Assembly (NCBI GenBank): GCA_903863295.1 | Contig: CAIPBM010000061.1 | Coordinates: 1 to 36,514, forward strand | Length of the DNA: 36,514 nt | Direction of reading: 5' to 3' | From: an uncultured Verrucomicrobiota bacterium | GTDB taxonomy: Bacteria; Verrucomicrobiota; Verrucomicrobiia; Methylacidiphilales; UBA1321 | Part shown: positions 16,046-25,424 of the stretch, one piece after another | Layout of the letters: every line of letters begins with the position of its first letter | Position numbering within the stretch: the stretch's first letter is position 1 | Program-made: the position numbers and the translations under genes | The notes under the pieces: generated by a model | What the model saw: only the letters and a program-made list of their open reading frames with translations | The model's database searches: none | What the model was told of the DNA's origin: nothing

Positions 16046-16399
16046 ATGTTGAAGGTTTACACCTACGCCAAGTGTTCGACCTGCCGGAAGGCGACAAAAT
16101 TTTTGCGGGATCATCAAATACAATTTGAGGAACTGCCCATCCGCGAGACGCCCCCTTCCCTGGCCGAGCTGAAGTTAATGCTGGAGGGTCGTAGCCTGAA
16201 GGCGCTTTTCAATACTTCGGGACTGGACTACAAGGCACTCGGACTGAGCGGTAAGCTTTCCGGGATGTCGGCAGCGGAGGCGCTCGGCTTGCTCGCTAAA
16301 AATGGCAACCTGGTCAAACGGCCTTTCGTGTTGGGGGAGAAGGTACGTTTGGTGGGATTTGATGAGAAAGCGTGGAAAACCGCTTTGGCTTTAGGTTAG
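16046..16399 (+). CDS. ArsC/Spx-family protein
   Basis: The 117-residue protein has the thioredoxin-like ArsC fold with redox site C-S-T-C (YAKCSTCRKATKFL, near residues 10-13). ELPIRETPPSLAELKLML and GNLVKRPFVLGEKVRLVGFD complete the family pattern. The Arg of KRPF matches the residue ArsC enzymes use to bind oxyanion. It resembles the YffB/Spx subgroup rather than a dedicated arsenate reductase, and there is no arsenic resistance operon around it. It probably acts in thiol redox chemistry. It follows the FKBP gene by five bases. Confidence 0.85.
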   Translation: MLKVYTYAKCSTCRKATKFLRDHQIQFEELPIRETPPSLAELKLMLEGRSLKALFNTSGLDYKALGLSGKLSGMSAAEALGLLAKNGNLVKRPFVLGEKVRLVGFDEKAWKTALALG

Positions 16400-16496
16400 G
16401 TAGGCCTCAAGCAATTCGAATTAAAGTGCACAGAGCGGGTGGCTCGGGTGCGCAAAGAGCGCAGGAAGCGAGAACCTCTTTTTCAAGATCGCCGCA

Positions 16497-16540
16497 TCCT
16501 GTCGCCTTCGGCGACCCGGACCATCAATTGTCCGGGCCAA
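16497..16540. repeat. Palindromic intergenic repeat with GTCCGGG hairpin
   Basis: The stretch begins ATCCTGTCGCCTTCGGCGAC and continues into a hairpin, CCCGGAC (16515-16521) with GTCCGGG (16530-16536). A related copy, reverse-oriented, occurs at 28821-28878. It lies between the convergent ArsC-like and aconitase genes and may serve as a terminator. Confidence 0.6.
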
Positions 16541-16555
16541 CGATGCCTCTGAACC

Positions 16556-19285
16556 TTACGCCGCGTTGCGAATGATCTGGCGCAACACGTAGGGCAGGAT
16601 GCCGCCATGCTGGAAGTAGTCGACTTCGATGGGCGTGTCGATGCGAAGGATAAGCGGAACGATTTCCACTTTACCATCGGCGCGCTTGATCTCGAGGTTG
16701 ACCGTCTGGCGGGGCTTGATGTTGTCATCAAGGCCGCGCAGGGAGTAGGTCTCCGTGCCGTCGAGCTTCAGGCTCGCCGCGTTGACGCCGTCCTGGAAGC
16801 AGAGTGGCAGAACGCCCATGCCAACCAGATTGCTGCGGTGAATGCGTTCGAAGCTCTGCGAGATGACCGCCTTGACGCCGAGAAGACGCGTGCCCTTCGC
16901 CGCCCAGTCGCGTGAGCTGCCGGTACCGTATTCCTGACCGGCAATAATGACCAGCGGCGTACCTGCCTTCTGGTATTTCATGGAGGCGTCGTAGATGCTC
17001 ATCTGTTCGCCGCCGGGGTAGTATTTGGTCACGCCACCTTCGACGCCCGGCACCATGAGATTCTTGATGCGGACATTGGCGAACGTCCCACGGGTCATGA
17101 CGCGATCATTACCGCGACGTGCTCCGTAGCTGTTGAACTCCTCCACCTTGACGCCTTCTTCAAGCAGATAGGCCCCGGCAGGCGAAGTCTTCTTGAAGCT
17201 ACCGGCGGGTGAGATGTGATCGGTCGTGACGGAATCGCCAAAGATGCCGAGTGGACGCGCATCGATAATCTCGGTGATGTGGCCCGGTTCCATCGAGAAG
17301 TTCTCGAAGAAAGGAGGCTCCTGGATGTAGGTGCTCTTCGCGTCCCAGCTATAGGTCTCGCCGGTTGAGCCCGCGATCTTGTTCCAGGCCGGGTTCTGCT
17401 CGGTGAAGTCACTATAGAGCTTGCGGAAGGTCTCCGGCTTGAGTGCGCCTTCCATCTCGGTCTTGATCTCCTGAAGGGTGGGCCAGATTTCGCGGAGATA
17501 AACGGGTTTGCCGTCCTTGCCGGTACCGAGCGGTTCGGTATCGAGATTGATATCAACCTTGCCCGCGAGCGCAAAGGCGACGACGAGCGGAGGCGACATC
17601 AGGAAGTTGGCCTTGATGCTCGGGTGCACGCGTGCCTCGAAATTACGGTTACCGGAGAGGACGCTCGCCGCAACGAGATCGCTCTTGGTGATGGCTTCGT
17701 CAATCACAGGATTGAGCGGGCCGGAATTACCGATGCAGGTGGTGCAGCCGTAGCCGACAATCTGGAAGCCAAGCTGATCGAGGTAGGGTTGGAGACCAGT
17801 CTTATCGAGGTAATCGGTGACGACGCGCGAACCGGGCGCGAGGGAGGTCTTCACCGCCGCATTGACGGTGAGGCCGCGCTCGACCGCCTTCTTCGCGAGG
17901 AGGCCCGCCGCGAGCATGACGGACGGATTGCTGGTGTTGGTACAGCTCGTGATCGCCGCGATGAGAACGCTGCCATGCTTGAGGTCGACATCCGACTTGG
18001 GCCGGGTGCCATTGAGCGTGACGCTGGTGTGGGCATCTTCTGCGCCCTTCTTGCCGAAGCCATTTTCGGTCACCGGCTTGTCGAGCGCCCCGAGGAACTT
18101 CGACTTGAGGTCCGGCAGCGAGATGCGGTCTTGGGGACGCTTGGGCCCCGCGACGCTCGGCTTCACGTCGGCGAGATTGAGATCGAGATCGGAGCTGTAG
18201 ATGATGCCGTCCGCCTTGGTCGGGATGCCGAAGAGATTCTGCGCCTTGAAATAGGTCTCGAACGCCTCGACCTGCGCCGTGGTGCGACCGGTCGCCTTGA
18301 GGTAATTGACCGACTCGGCATCGATGGGGAAGTAGCCCATGGTCGCGCCATATTCAGGGGCCATGTTGGCGATCGTCGCGCGATCGGTCAGCGGCAGCGA
18401 GGCCGCACCGGGGCCGTAGAACTCAACGAACTTGCCGACGACCTTCTGCTTGCGGAGCATCTCGGTGACGTGAAGCGCGAGGTCAGTCGCGGTGACGCCT
18501 TCGAGCAACGTGCCGGTCATGTGAACGCCGACGACTTCCGGAGTGAGGAAGTAGACCGGCTGGCCGAGCATGCCCGCTTCGGCTTCGATGCCCCCCACGC
18601 CCCAGCCGACGATGCCAAGACCGTTGATCATGGTCGTGTGAGAATCGGTGCCGACGAGGGTGTCAGGATAATAAACGGTTTCATCGCCGACCTTCAGGGA
18701 GAGAACGCCCTTGGCGAGGTACTCGAGATTGACTTGGTGGACAATGCCGATGCCGGGCGGGACGACTTTGAAGGTCTCGAACGCCTGCTGGCCCCACTTG
18801 AGGAATTCATAGCGCTCGCGATTGCGGATGAACTCGAACTCGAGATTGCGCTGCATGGCGTCAGCGGAACCGGCGACATCGACCTGCACGGAGTGATCGA
18901 CGACGAGATCGACTGGCACCAGAGGCTCGATGAGCTTGGGGTTCTTTTTCAGTTTCTCAACGGCATGGCGCATGGCGGCTAGATCGACGAGAAGAGGCAC
19001 CCCGGTGAAATCCTGCAAAACGACGCGGGCCACAACAAAAGGAATTTCATCCTCGCTCGTCTTCTTCGCATTCCAGTTGGCCAGCGTGCGGATGTCGTTT
19101 TCGCTCACGCGCTTACCGTCGAAATTACGCAAGACAGCCTCGAGCACGATCCGGATGCTGACCGGCAGTTTCGAGATCGGACCTACGCCCGCCTCTTCCA
19201 AGGCAGGGAGGGAATAATATGTAATTTTTTGACCAGACTGTGTGGTTGTGGAACGGAGCGAGTTGAATTGCGAGTGAAGTGCCAT
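16556..19285 (-). CDS. acnA: Aconitate hydratase A
   Basis: This enzyme converts citrate to isocitrate in the TCA cycle and carries a [4Fe-4S] cluster. The three cluster cysteines are C448 ([14 protein letters not shown]), C514 and C517 ([12 protein letters not shown]). The substrate-site loop [14 protein letters not shown] and the C-terminal swivel domain ([34 protein letters not shown]) are intact. The 909-residue length is normal for the AcnA/IRP1 group. I chose ATG 19285 ([15 protein letters not shown]) because the 17 upstream residues do not fit the family. The region before it has no Shine-Dalgarno motif. It is monocistronic, with a candidate promoter immediately upstream. Confidence 0.97.
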   Translation of the reverse strand: MALHSQFNSLRSTTTQSGQKITYYSLPALEEAGVGPISKLPVSIRIVLEAVLRNFDGKRVSENDIRTLANWNAKKTSEDEIPFVVARVVLQDFTGVPLLVDLAAMRHAVEKLKKNPKLIEPLVPVDLVVDHSVQVDVAGSADAMQRNLEFEFIRNRERYEFLKWGQQAFETFKVVPPGIGIVHQVNLEYLAKGVLSLKVGDETVYYPDTLVGTDSHTTMINGLGIVGWGVGGIEAEAGMLGQPVYFLTPEVVGVHMTGTLLEGVTATDLALHVTEMLRKQKVVGKFVEFYGPGAASLPLTDRATIANMAPEYGATMGYFPIDAESVNYLKATGRTTAQVEAFETYFKAQNLFGIPTKADGIIYSSDLDLNLADVKPSVAGPKRPQDRISLPDLKSKFLGALDKPVTENGFGKKGAEDAHTSVTLNGTRPKSDVDLKHGSVLIAAITSCTNTSNPSVMLAAGLLAKKAVERGLTVNAAVKTSLAPGSRVVTDYLDKTGLQPYLDQLGFQIVGYGCTTCIGNSGPLNPVIDEAITKSDLVAASVLSGNRNFEARVHPSIKANFLMSPPLVVAFALAGKVDINLDTEPLGTGKDGKPVYLREIWPTLQEIKTEMEGALKPETFRKLYSDFTEQNPAWNKIAGSTGETYSWDAKSTYIQEPPFFENFSMEPGHITEIIDARPLGIFGDSVTTDHISPAGSFKKTSPAGAYLLEEGVKVEEFNSYGARRGNDRVMTRGTFANVRIKNLMVPGVEGGVTKYYPGGEQMSIYDASMKYQKAGTPLVIIAGQEYGTGSSRDWAAKGTRLLGVKAVISQSFERIHRSNLVGMGVLPLCFQDGVNAASLKLDGTETYSLRGLDDNIKPRQTVNLEIKRADGKVEIVPLILRIDTPIEVDYFQHGGILPYVLRQIIRNAA

Positions 19286-19299
19286 AAATTTAGATTTAA

Positions 19300-19329
19300 T
19301 TACTATGGCGGGGATAAAGCATGCTTCAA
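19300..19329 (-). promoter_or_regulatory. Candidate promoter for acnA
   Basis: On the minus strand TTGAAG (19329-19324) is followed after 18 bases by TAGTAA (19305-19300). Transcription would start about 19293, leaving a leader of under ten bases before the acnA ATG at 19285. The very short leader fits the missing Shine-Dalgarno motif. The match is moderate. Confidence 0.35.
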
Positions 19330-19482
19330 GCCGCAACCGTTGTAAAAGTGGTTCCTTCGCGACAAATTTACGTGAATTAAGCGAGAAGATGCCATGAGCC
19401 CGTCAAAATTCTGTCACATAGTTGGCATCCTTTAGGCTTGAAGAAGGCTCGAACAAACAAACCAGAAAGGAAATACGTCCTG

Positions 19483-19638
19483 ATGAAAACAGCCGACATG
19501 ATGGTCGACTCCGTTCGAACCCACAAAAACGCGTTCCGCCTCGCGGACACACGCAACACGAAAGTCCAACAAAGCCGGTATGAACGCCGGAAGGTTCGCG
19601 CCTTCCTCCGTCTCGGAGACTGGCTCGCGGAGGCTTAA
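19483..19638 (+). CDS. Small basic protein of unknown function
   Basis: The ATG at 19483 gives 51 residues, and a TTG at 19438 would give 66. The product is rich in Arg and Lys (TRNTKVQQSRYERRKVRAFL), with no recognised family. Third codon positions are mostly G or C, as in neighbouring genes, and AAGGA lies about 11 bases before the ATG, which supports translation. It sits between acnA and the TMTC-like gene, both on the opposite strand, and is followed by strong hairpins. It could be a small nucleic-acid-binding protein, but that is only a guess from charge. Confidence 0.45.
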   Translation: MKTADMMVDSVRTHKNAFRLADTRNTKVQQSRYERRKVRAFLRLGDWLAEA

Positions 19639-19657
19639 GCCCTGCGGTTCCGCCCGT

Positions 19658-19736
19658 TTCACGTTCCTGCCTGCGTACGAGGTAGGAGCGTGAAGTCAGG
19701 GTTCGGCTTTCCAGTCGACAGAGACTACCAAGCCGA
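19658..19736 (+). terminator. Two consecutive hairpins after the small ORF
   Basis: Bases 19658-19672 and 19680-19694 pair over 15 positions with a 7-nt loop. Two of the pairs are G-U only in a plus-strand transcript, so the stem is unbroken only in plus-strand RNA. A second stem, TCGGCTT (19703-19709) with AAGCCGA (19730-19736), follows. A third, weak 5-bp stem ends at 19762 and runs into TTTCTTT. They may end transcription of the small ORF or form a structured RNA. Confidence 0.55.
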
Positions 19737-19767
19737 GTTGGTTTGACGTCACACGTCGTGACTTTCT

Positions 19768-21459
19768 TTACTGCATTTTCCCCAGCGTTTCCATGGCCGG
19801 GGCAAAACCGGGATGATCCCGCAGGATTTCCTGTAATTCCACACGCGCTTGATCGAGTCGCCCCGTTTTCGCCAGCACCAGGGCGAGATTATACTTCGCC
19901 TCGACAAAATCAGGTTTGATTCTCAAGGCCGCCTCATATTCGTAGATGGCTTCGAGCTCGTTGCCCGGAGTTTGGAGCAAGGCATTAGCAAGATTGTTAT
20001 GGGCCTCCGCTGAATCGGGCCGCAAGCCGAGAGCAAGCCGATATTCAGCAATCGCCTCAGGTAAATGATCCGGGATATTACCCAAGGCCATGCCCAGATT
20101 ATTATGGGCCCAGTCGTATTTGGGATTGAGTTGGATAGCCTCGCGGTATTGGTCGATGGCCTCGTTGTATTTCTTGTGAAGGCGAAGATCGTTGCCGAGA
20201 TTGTAGTGGGCGAGCCAGGCTTGGGGATTGCGCTCCACGGTGTAACTCCAGAGGGAGCCGGGATCAGTCCAGACAGCGGCGTAATCTTGCGCCCGCATGG
20301 CAAGAAAAAGCATGGCAAAGCTCAGCACGGCGATGAAGATCGCGCGAGGAACGCGGGGGAGTTGATCGCGGATTTGTTCGAGCGAGGCAACAACCAGTCC
20401 AATCAAGCCGATCATCGGGATGTAGAGAAAATGATCCATCGTCCAGGAGAAATTCATGTAGGAGATGATCACCAAACCGCTGAAAGGAAGCAGCATGATC
20501 AAAAAGAAACCGAGACCGAGCAAGGCATGGCGTCCCCAGGTTTTGCGCTGGCTCCAGAGTAAAGCGAGCACCGCGAGTAGCAGGAGCCACGGCAAAAACG
20601 CAGCCAGCGTATAGCTTTCCATGCTCCAGCGCGGATAAATCGGCAATGGTTCCAGCGGCCAGAGCGCATGGGTCAGATAGGAAGTTATAATCAGCCCCGC
20701 CAGAGGAATTCGTGAGGCGAGGCTTCCCATCGGTAGGGCTGCGGGATGGGAGGGGTTGAGTTGCTCAAAGTGGATGCCGGACCAATAGGTTGTCGCCCCC
20801 AGAGCCAGCGAAAGGAGCAGAAACGGTATGACTCTCAGGATATCGATCCGGCAAATCTTGCCCCGTTTCCACCAGACATAGAGAAGGATGACGAAGGGAA
20901 AGGTCATCATGGAGATTTTTGCGAGCATGGCCGCAAGAAAAAAGCCGAGCGCCAGCACATAGTCGCGCGTCCACTTGCTTTCCTCAAAGTCGATGAAGGC
21001 GCAGCAGGAGAGAATAAAGAACGGCAGGGAAAGCGTGTTTTTGAGCTCGGAGATATAGGCCACCGACTCGACGTTCATCGGATGAATGGCGAAGATCAGC
21101 CCCCCCAGCCACGCCCAGCGAAGACCAAATTTACACAGGAGCTTCCAAACCAGCAGCGCACTGAGGAGATGAAGCACAACATTCGTGAAGTGATAACCAA
21201 ACGTCTCTCCCGCCCACAGTTTCCACTGCACCCATTGCACCGTCTGTTCCAGGGGATAATACTCGATGAAACTCCCCGGCACGAACCAGGCCTTCCAAAG
21301 CCGGGCCGGATCGAGCAGCAGCGGATTGCCCGTGATGTAAATGGCATCGTCCCAGAGCCAATCCCCATTCATCGCCGGATAGTAGACCAGAAGTCCGGCC
21401 AGAATGATGACTGCAGCACGGATGAGATTTGTCCGGAAAGAAGGAAGCGCAGTGACCAC
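19768..21459 (-). CDS. TMTC-like membrane protein with C-terminal TPRs
   Basis: The 563-residue protein has about ten hydrophobic segments from residue 12 to about 380, then four to five tetratricopeptide repeats from about 405 to 560 (AHYNLGNDLRLHKKYNEAID, AHNNLGMALGN, AHNNLANALLQ, AKYNLALVLAKTG). Its first loop has DWLWDDAIYITGNPLLL, which matches the DD-type acidic motif of GT-C / TMTC O-mannosyltransferase-like proteins, and HPMNVESVAYISELKNTLSL is the family motif in a later loop. It probably transfers a sugar from a lipid carrier at the inner membrane, with the TPRs binding substrate protein; the sugar is unknown. The start at GTG 21459 is not strongly supported. It is divergent from the pterin dehydratase. 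Confidence 0.85.
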   Translation of the reverse strand: MVTALPSFRTNLIRAAVIILAGLLVYYPAMNGDWLWDDAIYITGNPLLLDPARLWKAWFVPGSFIEYYPLEQTVQWVQWKLWAGETFGYHFTNVVLHLLSALLVWKLLCKFGLRWAWLGGLIFAIHPMNVESVAYISELKNTLSLPFFILSCCAFIDFEESKWTRDYVLALGFFLAAMLAKISMMTFPFVILLYVWWKRGKICRIDILRVIPFLLLSLALGATTYWSGIHFEQLNPSHPAALPMGSLASRIPLAGLIITSYLTHALWPLEPLPIYPRWSMESYTLAAFLPWLLLLAVLALLWSQRKTWGRHALLGLGFFLIMLLPFSGLVIISYMNFSWTMDHFLYIPMIGLIGLVVASLEQIRDQLPRVPRAIFIAVLSFAMLFLAMRAQDYAAVWTDPGSLWSYTVERNPQAWLAHYNLGNDLRLHKKYNEAIDQYREAIQLNPKYDWAHNNLGMALGNIPDHLPEAIAEYRLALGLRPDSAEAHNNLANALLQTPGNELEAIYEYEAALRIKPDFVEAKYNLALVLAKTGRLDQARVELQEILRDHPGFAPAMETLGKMQ

Positions 21460-21539
21460 GAGATGAGGAGGTTTATCTCATTTCCGGGGCAAGTCAGGTT
21501 TTTATTGTGTCCAGGCCATAGCGACCACGGACTTGCCCA

Positions 21540-21872
21540 ATGAACACAACGCCATTAGCTTCAACAATGCCTCAAGCTGTCCCCCCCGGCTGGATTCAGA
21601 CTGACCATGCGTTGACGCGCACGGTGCAACGGTCTGATTTTGTGGATGCCCTGGCCTTTACCGTGGAATTGGGCGGCCTGGCGGAAAATGCCGACCATCA
21701 CCCGGACATCGCCATCAGGGGATACCGCTCGGTGGAGATCAGTCTGTCGACCCATTCCGCTGGAAACCGGGTCACCGAGAAAGATTTTGCCCTCGCTCAG
21801 CAAATAAACGGCTTGAGTGAAGACGCCATCCGTCTTACCCATAACGACCTGCGTCGCCGTTTTTCCGCTTAA
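21540..21872 (+). CDS. Pterin-4a-carbinolamine dehydratase
   Basis: The 110-residue enzyme dehydrates 4a-hydroxytetrahydropterin, recycling the cofactor of aromatic amino acid hydroxylases. The family signature is complete: ENADHHPDIAIRGYRSVEIS, with the paired His followed by P-D-I, then an aromatic residue and STHSAGNRVTEKDFALAQQI. A start at ATG 21567 (MPQAVPPGWIQ) is also possible and would trim nine residues. No phenylalanine hydroxylase gene lies nearby, so its partner is elsewhere or it has another role. The next gene begins 28 bases later on the same strand. Confidence 0.92.
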   Translation: MNTTPLASTMPQAVPPGWIQTDHALTRTVQRSDFVDALAFTVELGGLAENADHHPDIAIRGYRSVEISLSTHSAGNRVTEKDFALAQQINGLSEDAIRLTHNDLRRRFSA

Positions 21873-21899
21873 GACTATCCGTACCTTTGCTTTTGCTTC

Positions 21900-22928
21900 A
21901 TGAATCCCCTCACCTATCCCCGATCGTTTCTCCTCTTTCTTGGCCTCCTTCTGGTCGTGCCTCTCCGGGCTGACGTGGATCCCGACCTCGCTTTCTCCAG
22001 CTTCGCCGATGTCGATATCAGCACGTTGACTGAGGGCAAGGTTCTCCAAAAATCAAGCGGCCTGCTTAATTTCCCTCGTGGAATCAGCACACAATCCCTT
22101 TATCTGATCGATGCCCCTCCCCAGCAAGTACAGGCGACGCGCGTTCGATGGAACCCGGGCACTCATTCCGATCTCAAAATCTGGCTGCATCAGTCGATCC
22201 CGACCAAGGCGACACCAGCAAGTTTTTCCGGGTTGAACAGCCTCCCCGACAACAGTTCCGTTGGCTATCTTTTCAGTGAAACCGCCAAACTTAATCCCAG
22301 CAATCCCTCGCTCCAGGTGAGCCAGAGTGAAGCCCAGGCGATTGCGGCAGTGGCCGCAGCCGGAGGAGACCGCAAGACGATGTTCGCGAACGCCTGGAGC
22401 CCCATCCTCACCGGACGCATCAGCCGCTTTCTCAACGGTCAGGCCGGTGCCGACCAATACTTCACCAGCAGTGGCTCGATTTCCACGCTAGGCGATATCA
22501 AGAGCCTGCTCCATTCCGATCCACGGGCCTACGGGCAATTCCAACGGTTTCTTAACCAGACGCCGGTGAAGAGTTCCTCCAGCGCCCCCATCAAGGCCAA
22601 TCCGGCCGATGTTTATTATGAGGTCTTCGACGTGCAGGGCTACGGCGCATTGGCCACGGGGGCCATCTTCCAGACGACGACTGCCCCGACATTTCAGACG
22701 CTGGATGTGGAATTCTTCGTCAACTCCGGCGTCTATACGACGATCGAGTTAGACCAATACTGGCCGATCACGATTGGCGGCAAAAGTGAGACCCTCGTCT
22801 GGCGTGGGGATTATGTTTCCGCACCCAGCGTGGCTTATCTTCATGGCACGGAACGACTCGCGTCCGGAATGGTCATGCTCCAGGATGTGAAGGCGGTCAT
22901 CGATGCCTTCCGTTCCGAGTTCAAGTAA
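21900..22928 (+). CDS. Secreted protein of unknown function
   Basis: The 342-residue protein begins with a signal peptide (FLLFLGLLLVVPLRADVDPD). No family is recognised. The mature part contains ISTLTEGKVLQKSSGLLNFP, suggesting a start resembling proteins that carry a lipid- or steroid-binding START-like region, but the match is weak. There are no transmembrane segments after the signal and only scattered Cys. It lies between the pterin dehydratase (28 bases upstream) and an outer-membrane barrel (67 bases downstream), and may be functionally tied to the barrel. Confidence 0.6.
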   Translation: MNPLTYPRSFLLFLGLLLVVPLRADVDPDLAFSSFADVDISTLTEGKVLQKSSGLLNFPRGISTQSLYLIDAPPQQVQATRVRWNPGTHSDLKIWLHQSIPTKATPASFSGLNSLPDNSSVGYLFSETAKLNPSNPSLQVSQSEAQAIAAVAAAGGDRKTMFANAWSPILTGRISRFLNGQAGADQYFTSSGSISTLGDIKSLLHSDPRAYGQFQRFLNQTPVKSSSSAPIKANPADVYYEVFDVQGYGALATGAIFQTTTAPTFQTLDVEFFVNSGVYTTIELDQYWPITIGGKSETLVWRGDYVSAPSVAYLHGTERLASGMVMLQDVKAVIDAFRSEFK

Positions 22929-22995
22929 GTCCTTTACCTCCAAACTTTTGTTTGTCTTTTTGCGCTAATTTCCCTTCAATCACCGCCGAGAATTT

Positions 22996-23973
22996 ATGAA
23001 ACAAAATTGCCTATCCGCGTTGCTGACCGCCGCCTGCTGTCTGCTGTCCGCGCCTGCTCTATGGGCCGATGGCAAGGATGATCTCACGCCCAATCTCGCT
23101 CCCGCTGCGGACAACACCCCGATTTCCCAGGAATTCTCGAGCGAAGTCGGATTCACCGGACAATCCAAAACCAAGCAGGGAAACGCGACGCTGGGAGATG
23201 TGAATGAAATCAATTCCCACGCCAGCTATGTCGTCTCGCCCCAGATTACAGAAGGTGTCCTCCTTCGCACGGGCATCAACTGGGACCGAAATTCCTTCGG
23301 TCTTTTCAATAACGCTCCCCTCCCCAATACCCTGCAAGCGACCAACCTGATTATTGGCGCGGACATGACCCTGGGTGACCGCATCATCATGCGCGTCGAA
23401 GCCCATCCCGGTATTTATAGCGATTTCGTCAATATCACCGGCAGCGATTTTGACATGCCGGTGCAAATCGGTGGAACCTACCTTTACAGCAAGAATTTCC
23501 AGATCATCTTTGGCATCCAGATCGATCTCAAATCAGATCTACCCCTCGTCGGCCTCCCCGGTTTCCGTTGGCAGTTTGCCGATAACTGGGTGCTCAGCGC
23601 TATTCCTCCGAAACCGCAGTTACAATATCAGGTCAATAACAGTCTAACGCTCTACACGGGCGCGGAACTCCTCGGGGGCACCTATCATCTTAACGACCAA
23701 TTTGGCTCCAACCATTCTTTCAGTTCCGGTGCCCAGGCCACGAAGCTTAATGGCAATATTTGCGACTTCACGGAACTTCGCGTCGGTGCCGGTTTGACCT
23801 GGAAGTTTACGCCCAATCTAAGCCTCGATCTCTCCGGCGGTGTCATGCCCTACCGTAAGTTCGATATGCATCCCGATCAGATCGGCTTTAACAATGATCA
23901 TTCCACGGTCTTCAATAGCAATATCAGCGCGGCCTCGCCCTATGGTGAAGCCGGAATCAGTGGATCGTTTTAG
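22996..23973 (+). CDS. Putative outer-membrane beta-barrel protein (DUF6268-like)
   Basis: The 325-residue protein has a signal peptide (LTAACCLLSAPALWADG). The rest shows alternating polar/hydrophobic strands, each followed by turns rich in Asn, Gly and Asp, such as VLLRTGINWDRNSFGLFN, LSLDLSGGVMPYRKF and QIIFGIQIDLK. It ends in Phe, after GEAGISGSF, the typical last residue of outer-membrane barrels recognised by BamA. The pattern fits DUF6268-type barrel proteins of the PVC group. The role, whether pore or structural, is unknown. The upstream gene is a secreted unknown on the same strand. Confidence 0.7.
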   Translation: MKQNCLSALLTAACCLLSAPALWADGKDDLTPNLAPAADNTPISQEFSSEVGFTGQSKTKQGNATLGDVNEINSHASYVVSPQITEGVLLRTGINWDRNSFGLFNNAPLPNTLQATNLIIGADMTLGDRIIMRVEAHPGIYSDFVNITGSDFDMPVQIGGTYLYSKNFQIIFGIQIDLKSDLPLVGLPGFRWQFADNWVLSAIPPKPQLQYQVNNSLTLYTGAELLGGTYHLNDQFGSNHSFSSGAQATKLNGNICDFTELRVGAGLTWKFTPNLSLDLSGGVMPYRKFDMHPDQIGFNNDHSTVFNSNISAASPYGEAGISGSF

Positions 23974-23978
23974 TCCTG

Positions 23979-24018
23979 ATCCAAGTTGGTTATTTCCTCA
24001 TTCCTGAGGCAACTGGAT
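23979..24018. terminator. Hairpin between convergent genes
   Basis: An outer stem joins ATCCAAGTTG (23979-23988) with CAACTGGAT (24010-24018), with one bulged base. Inside it is CCTCA-TTCC-TGAGG (about 23996-24009). It sits between the barrel gene and nuoA, which converge, so it may stop both. No U-tract is present. Confidence 0.35.
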
Positions 24019-24079
24019 TGCCGTCTTGAACTCGGCGATCCCGTGAACGCCCTGAATAAGCGCTCCAGAAGATGGACTT

Positions 24080-24523
24080 CTATTTCGTCTTGAAAGCCAT
24101 CGCCGGAACATCTGCGCCGAGCAACGGAACAGGCGGGGTAGGATTATGCGTCCAGTCGAAGGCCTTCTTTTTCAAGGCGTAGAGATAACCGACAAAAAGT
24201 ATCCCGATGAAGGCGAACATCGAAAAGAAGATGCCTAGACCGTCCTTGAGCAGGTCGCGGTAGACCACCGCCCAGGCGAACATGAAAACGACCTCAATGT
24301 CGAAGAGGATGAAAAGCATCGCGACCAGGTAGAATTTGATCGAGAAGCGGGAGTGGGTCGGCCCGATCGGATCCTTACCGCACTCATAGGGCGTATCCTT
24401 GGCCGCGCTGTCCCGGCCCCGTTTGCCAACCAGCGCGGAGAAAGCCAGGGTCGAGGCGGCAAAGAAAATACCCGCCACGATTTGCAGGAAGACCGGGACG
24501 TAGTCCTGAGGCGCCTGAGGCAT
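24080..24523 (-). CDS. nuoA: NADH-quinone oxidoreductase subunit A
   Basis: NuoA is a small membrane subunit of respiratory complex I. The 147-residue protein has three hydrophobic helices (about residues 10-32, 65-90, 95-115). It carries the conserved loop TPYECGKDPIGPTHSRFSIKFY and the motif LFILFDIEVVFMFAWAV (FDIE with acidic residues in the second helix). It is not followed by nuoB, nuoC or nuoD: the genes after it converge on the opposite strand. It is therefore an orphan copy, or the operon is split. GGGAG lies nine bases upstream of ATG 24523. The preceding gene on this strand ends 52 bases earlier and may be cotranscribed. Confidence 0.93.
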   Translation of the reverse strand: MPQAPQDYVPVFLQIVAGIFFAASTLAFSALVGKRGRDSAAKDTPYECGKDPIGPTHSRFSIKFYLVAMLFILFDIEVVFMFAWAVVYRDLLKDGLGIFFSMFAFIGILFVGYLYALKKKAFDWTHNPTPPVPLLGADVPAMAFKTK

Positions 24524-24575
24524 GCGTCAAGTCTCCCACTTTTTGTCGGGAGCGCAAGCTGCGAAGCAAGGCCCG

Positions 24576-25424
24576 TTACTTTTGATCGATCATCCCGTCC
24601 ATCGTCACCAGTGTGGTCTTCATGTAGAGCTTTGGGACGGTGAAAAAGTCAGGCTTCACCTCGTGGGTGCTGGTATCGATCACGCCGAAGGAGTTTCGGT
24701 CCTCCCGGGTGCCCCATTTGATGAGGAGCGGTGTCACTCCGCCACGCACCAAGGCATTATAGACGGGAAAGACGATACTGGGCACCAGAACCCGGACGGG
24801 CACCAAGGATACAGGTTCATTGATTTCGCGGAGATGATCCATGGCAGCTTGAACTTTCGGAAGAACACCGTTGAAACACCACGCTTCCACGCTTTCTCCG
24901 CTGATGGTGTCTCCTGTCCAACGTGTGCAGAGAAGTCCGGAGATCTTTTTTGAATCCGATGTCTGTTTCCAGACATATCCGGAATCGTCCGGCACGGACG
25001 CACTGGCACCATTGGTTGCGCCCGCAGAAGCACTGGCCGGATCGGAATTAATGCCCTGAAGCGATAACTCATTGAGACGGGCCTCATACCGCTTGGAGGA
25101 CTGGATGACCCCGCGGACTTCCGGCCAGGAGAATTGCCACCACGTGTAGTTGCGATGTTCCAGCCCAATATAGGACTGGGTCTTGGGATCGTAGATCAGG
25201 CTGTAACCTTCATCCGGGGAGTCGATGCGCCATAAGGCGGGGCCGGCGGTCACGACTAATTTACGGGTCTCTCCTTCGCTGCGTACGCTAAAGGCGACTG
25301 AGGTCAACGCTGTGGGTACCGCCGGAACCACCGGTGCAGGCTTCGGTTTGTTGTCGGTCGTCGCAGCCGAGGCCAGGGCTGGCACAAGAGAGAGAATCAG
25401 GACGCTACGAAAGAATGAGAGCAT
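24576..25424 (-). CDS. Secreted protein of unknown function
   Basis: The product from ATG 25424 is 282 residues. It begins with a signal peptide (MLSFFRSVLILSLVPALASA); ATG 25439, five codons upstream, is an equal alternative. The frame stays open to 25604, but the upstream part does not look like protein. The mature part shows LWRIDSPDEGYSLIYDPKTQ and ARLNELSLQGINSDPASASA, then a Trp/Cys-containing segment (LLCTRWTGDTISGESVEAWC). This layout recalls DUF4412-type periplasmic proteins, but the match is weak. It lies 52 bases before nuoA on the same strand. Confidence 0.6.
   Translation of the reverse strand: MLSFFRSVLILSLVPALASAATTDNKPKPAPVVPAVPTALTSVAFSVRSEGETRKLVVTAGPALWRIDSPDEGYSLIYDPKTQSYIGLEHRNYTWWQFSWPEVRGVIQSSKRYEARLNELSLQGINSDPASASAGATNGASASVPDDSGYVWKQTSDSKKISGLLCTRWTGDTISGESVEAWCFNGVLPKVQAAMDHLREINEPVSLVPVRVLVPSIVFPVYNALVRGGVTPLLIKWGTREDRNSFGVIDTSTHEVKPDFFTVPKLYMKTTLVTMDGMIDQK

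Noticed and set aside
17624..18982. Long plus-strand ORF inside aconitase
   Set aside because: Antisense frame with biased composition; acnA on the other strand has intact cluster cysteines.
19415..19445. Sigma-54-like -24/-12 spacing upstream of the tiny ORF
   Set aside because: Only the GG element and spacing fit; the -12 element is AGGC instead of TTGC.
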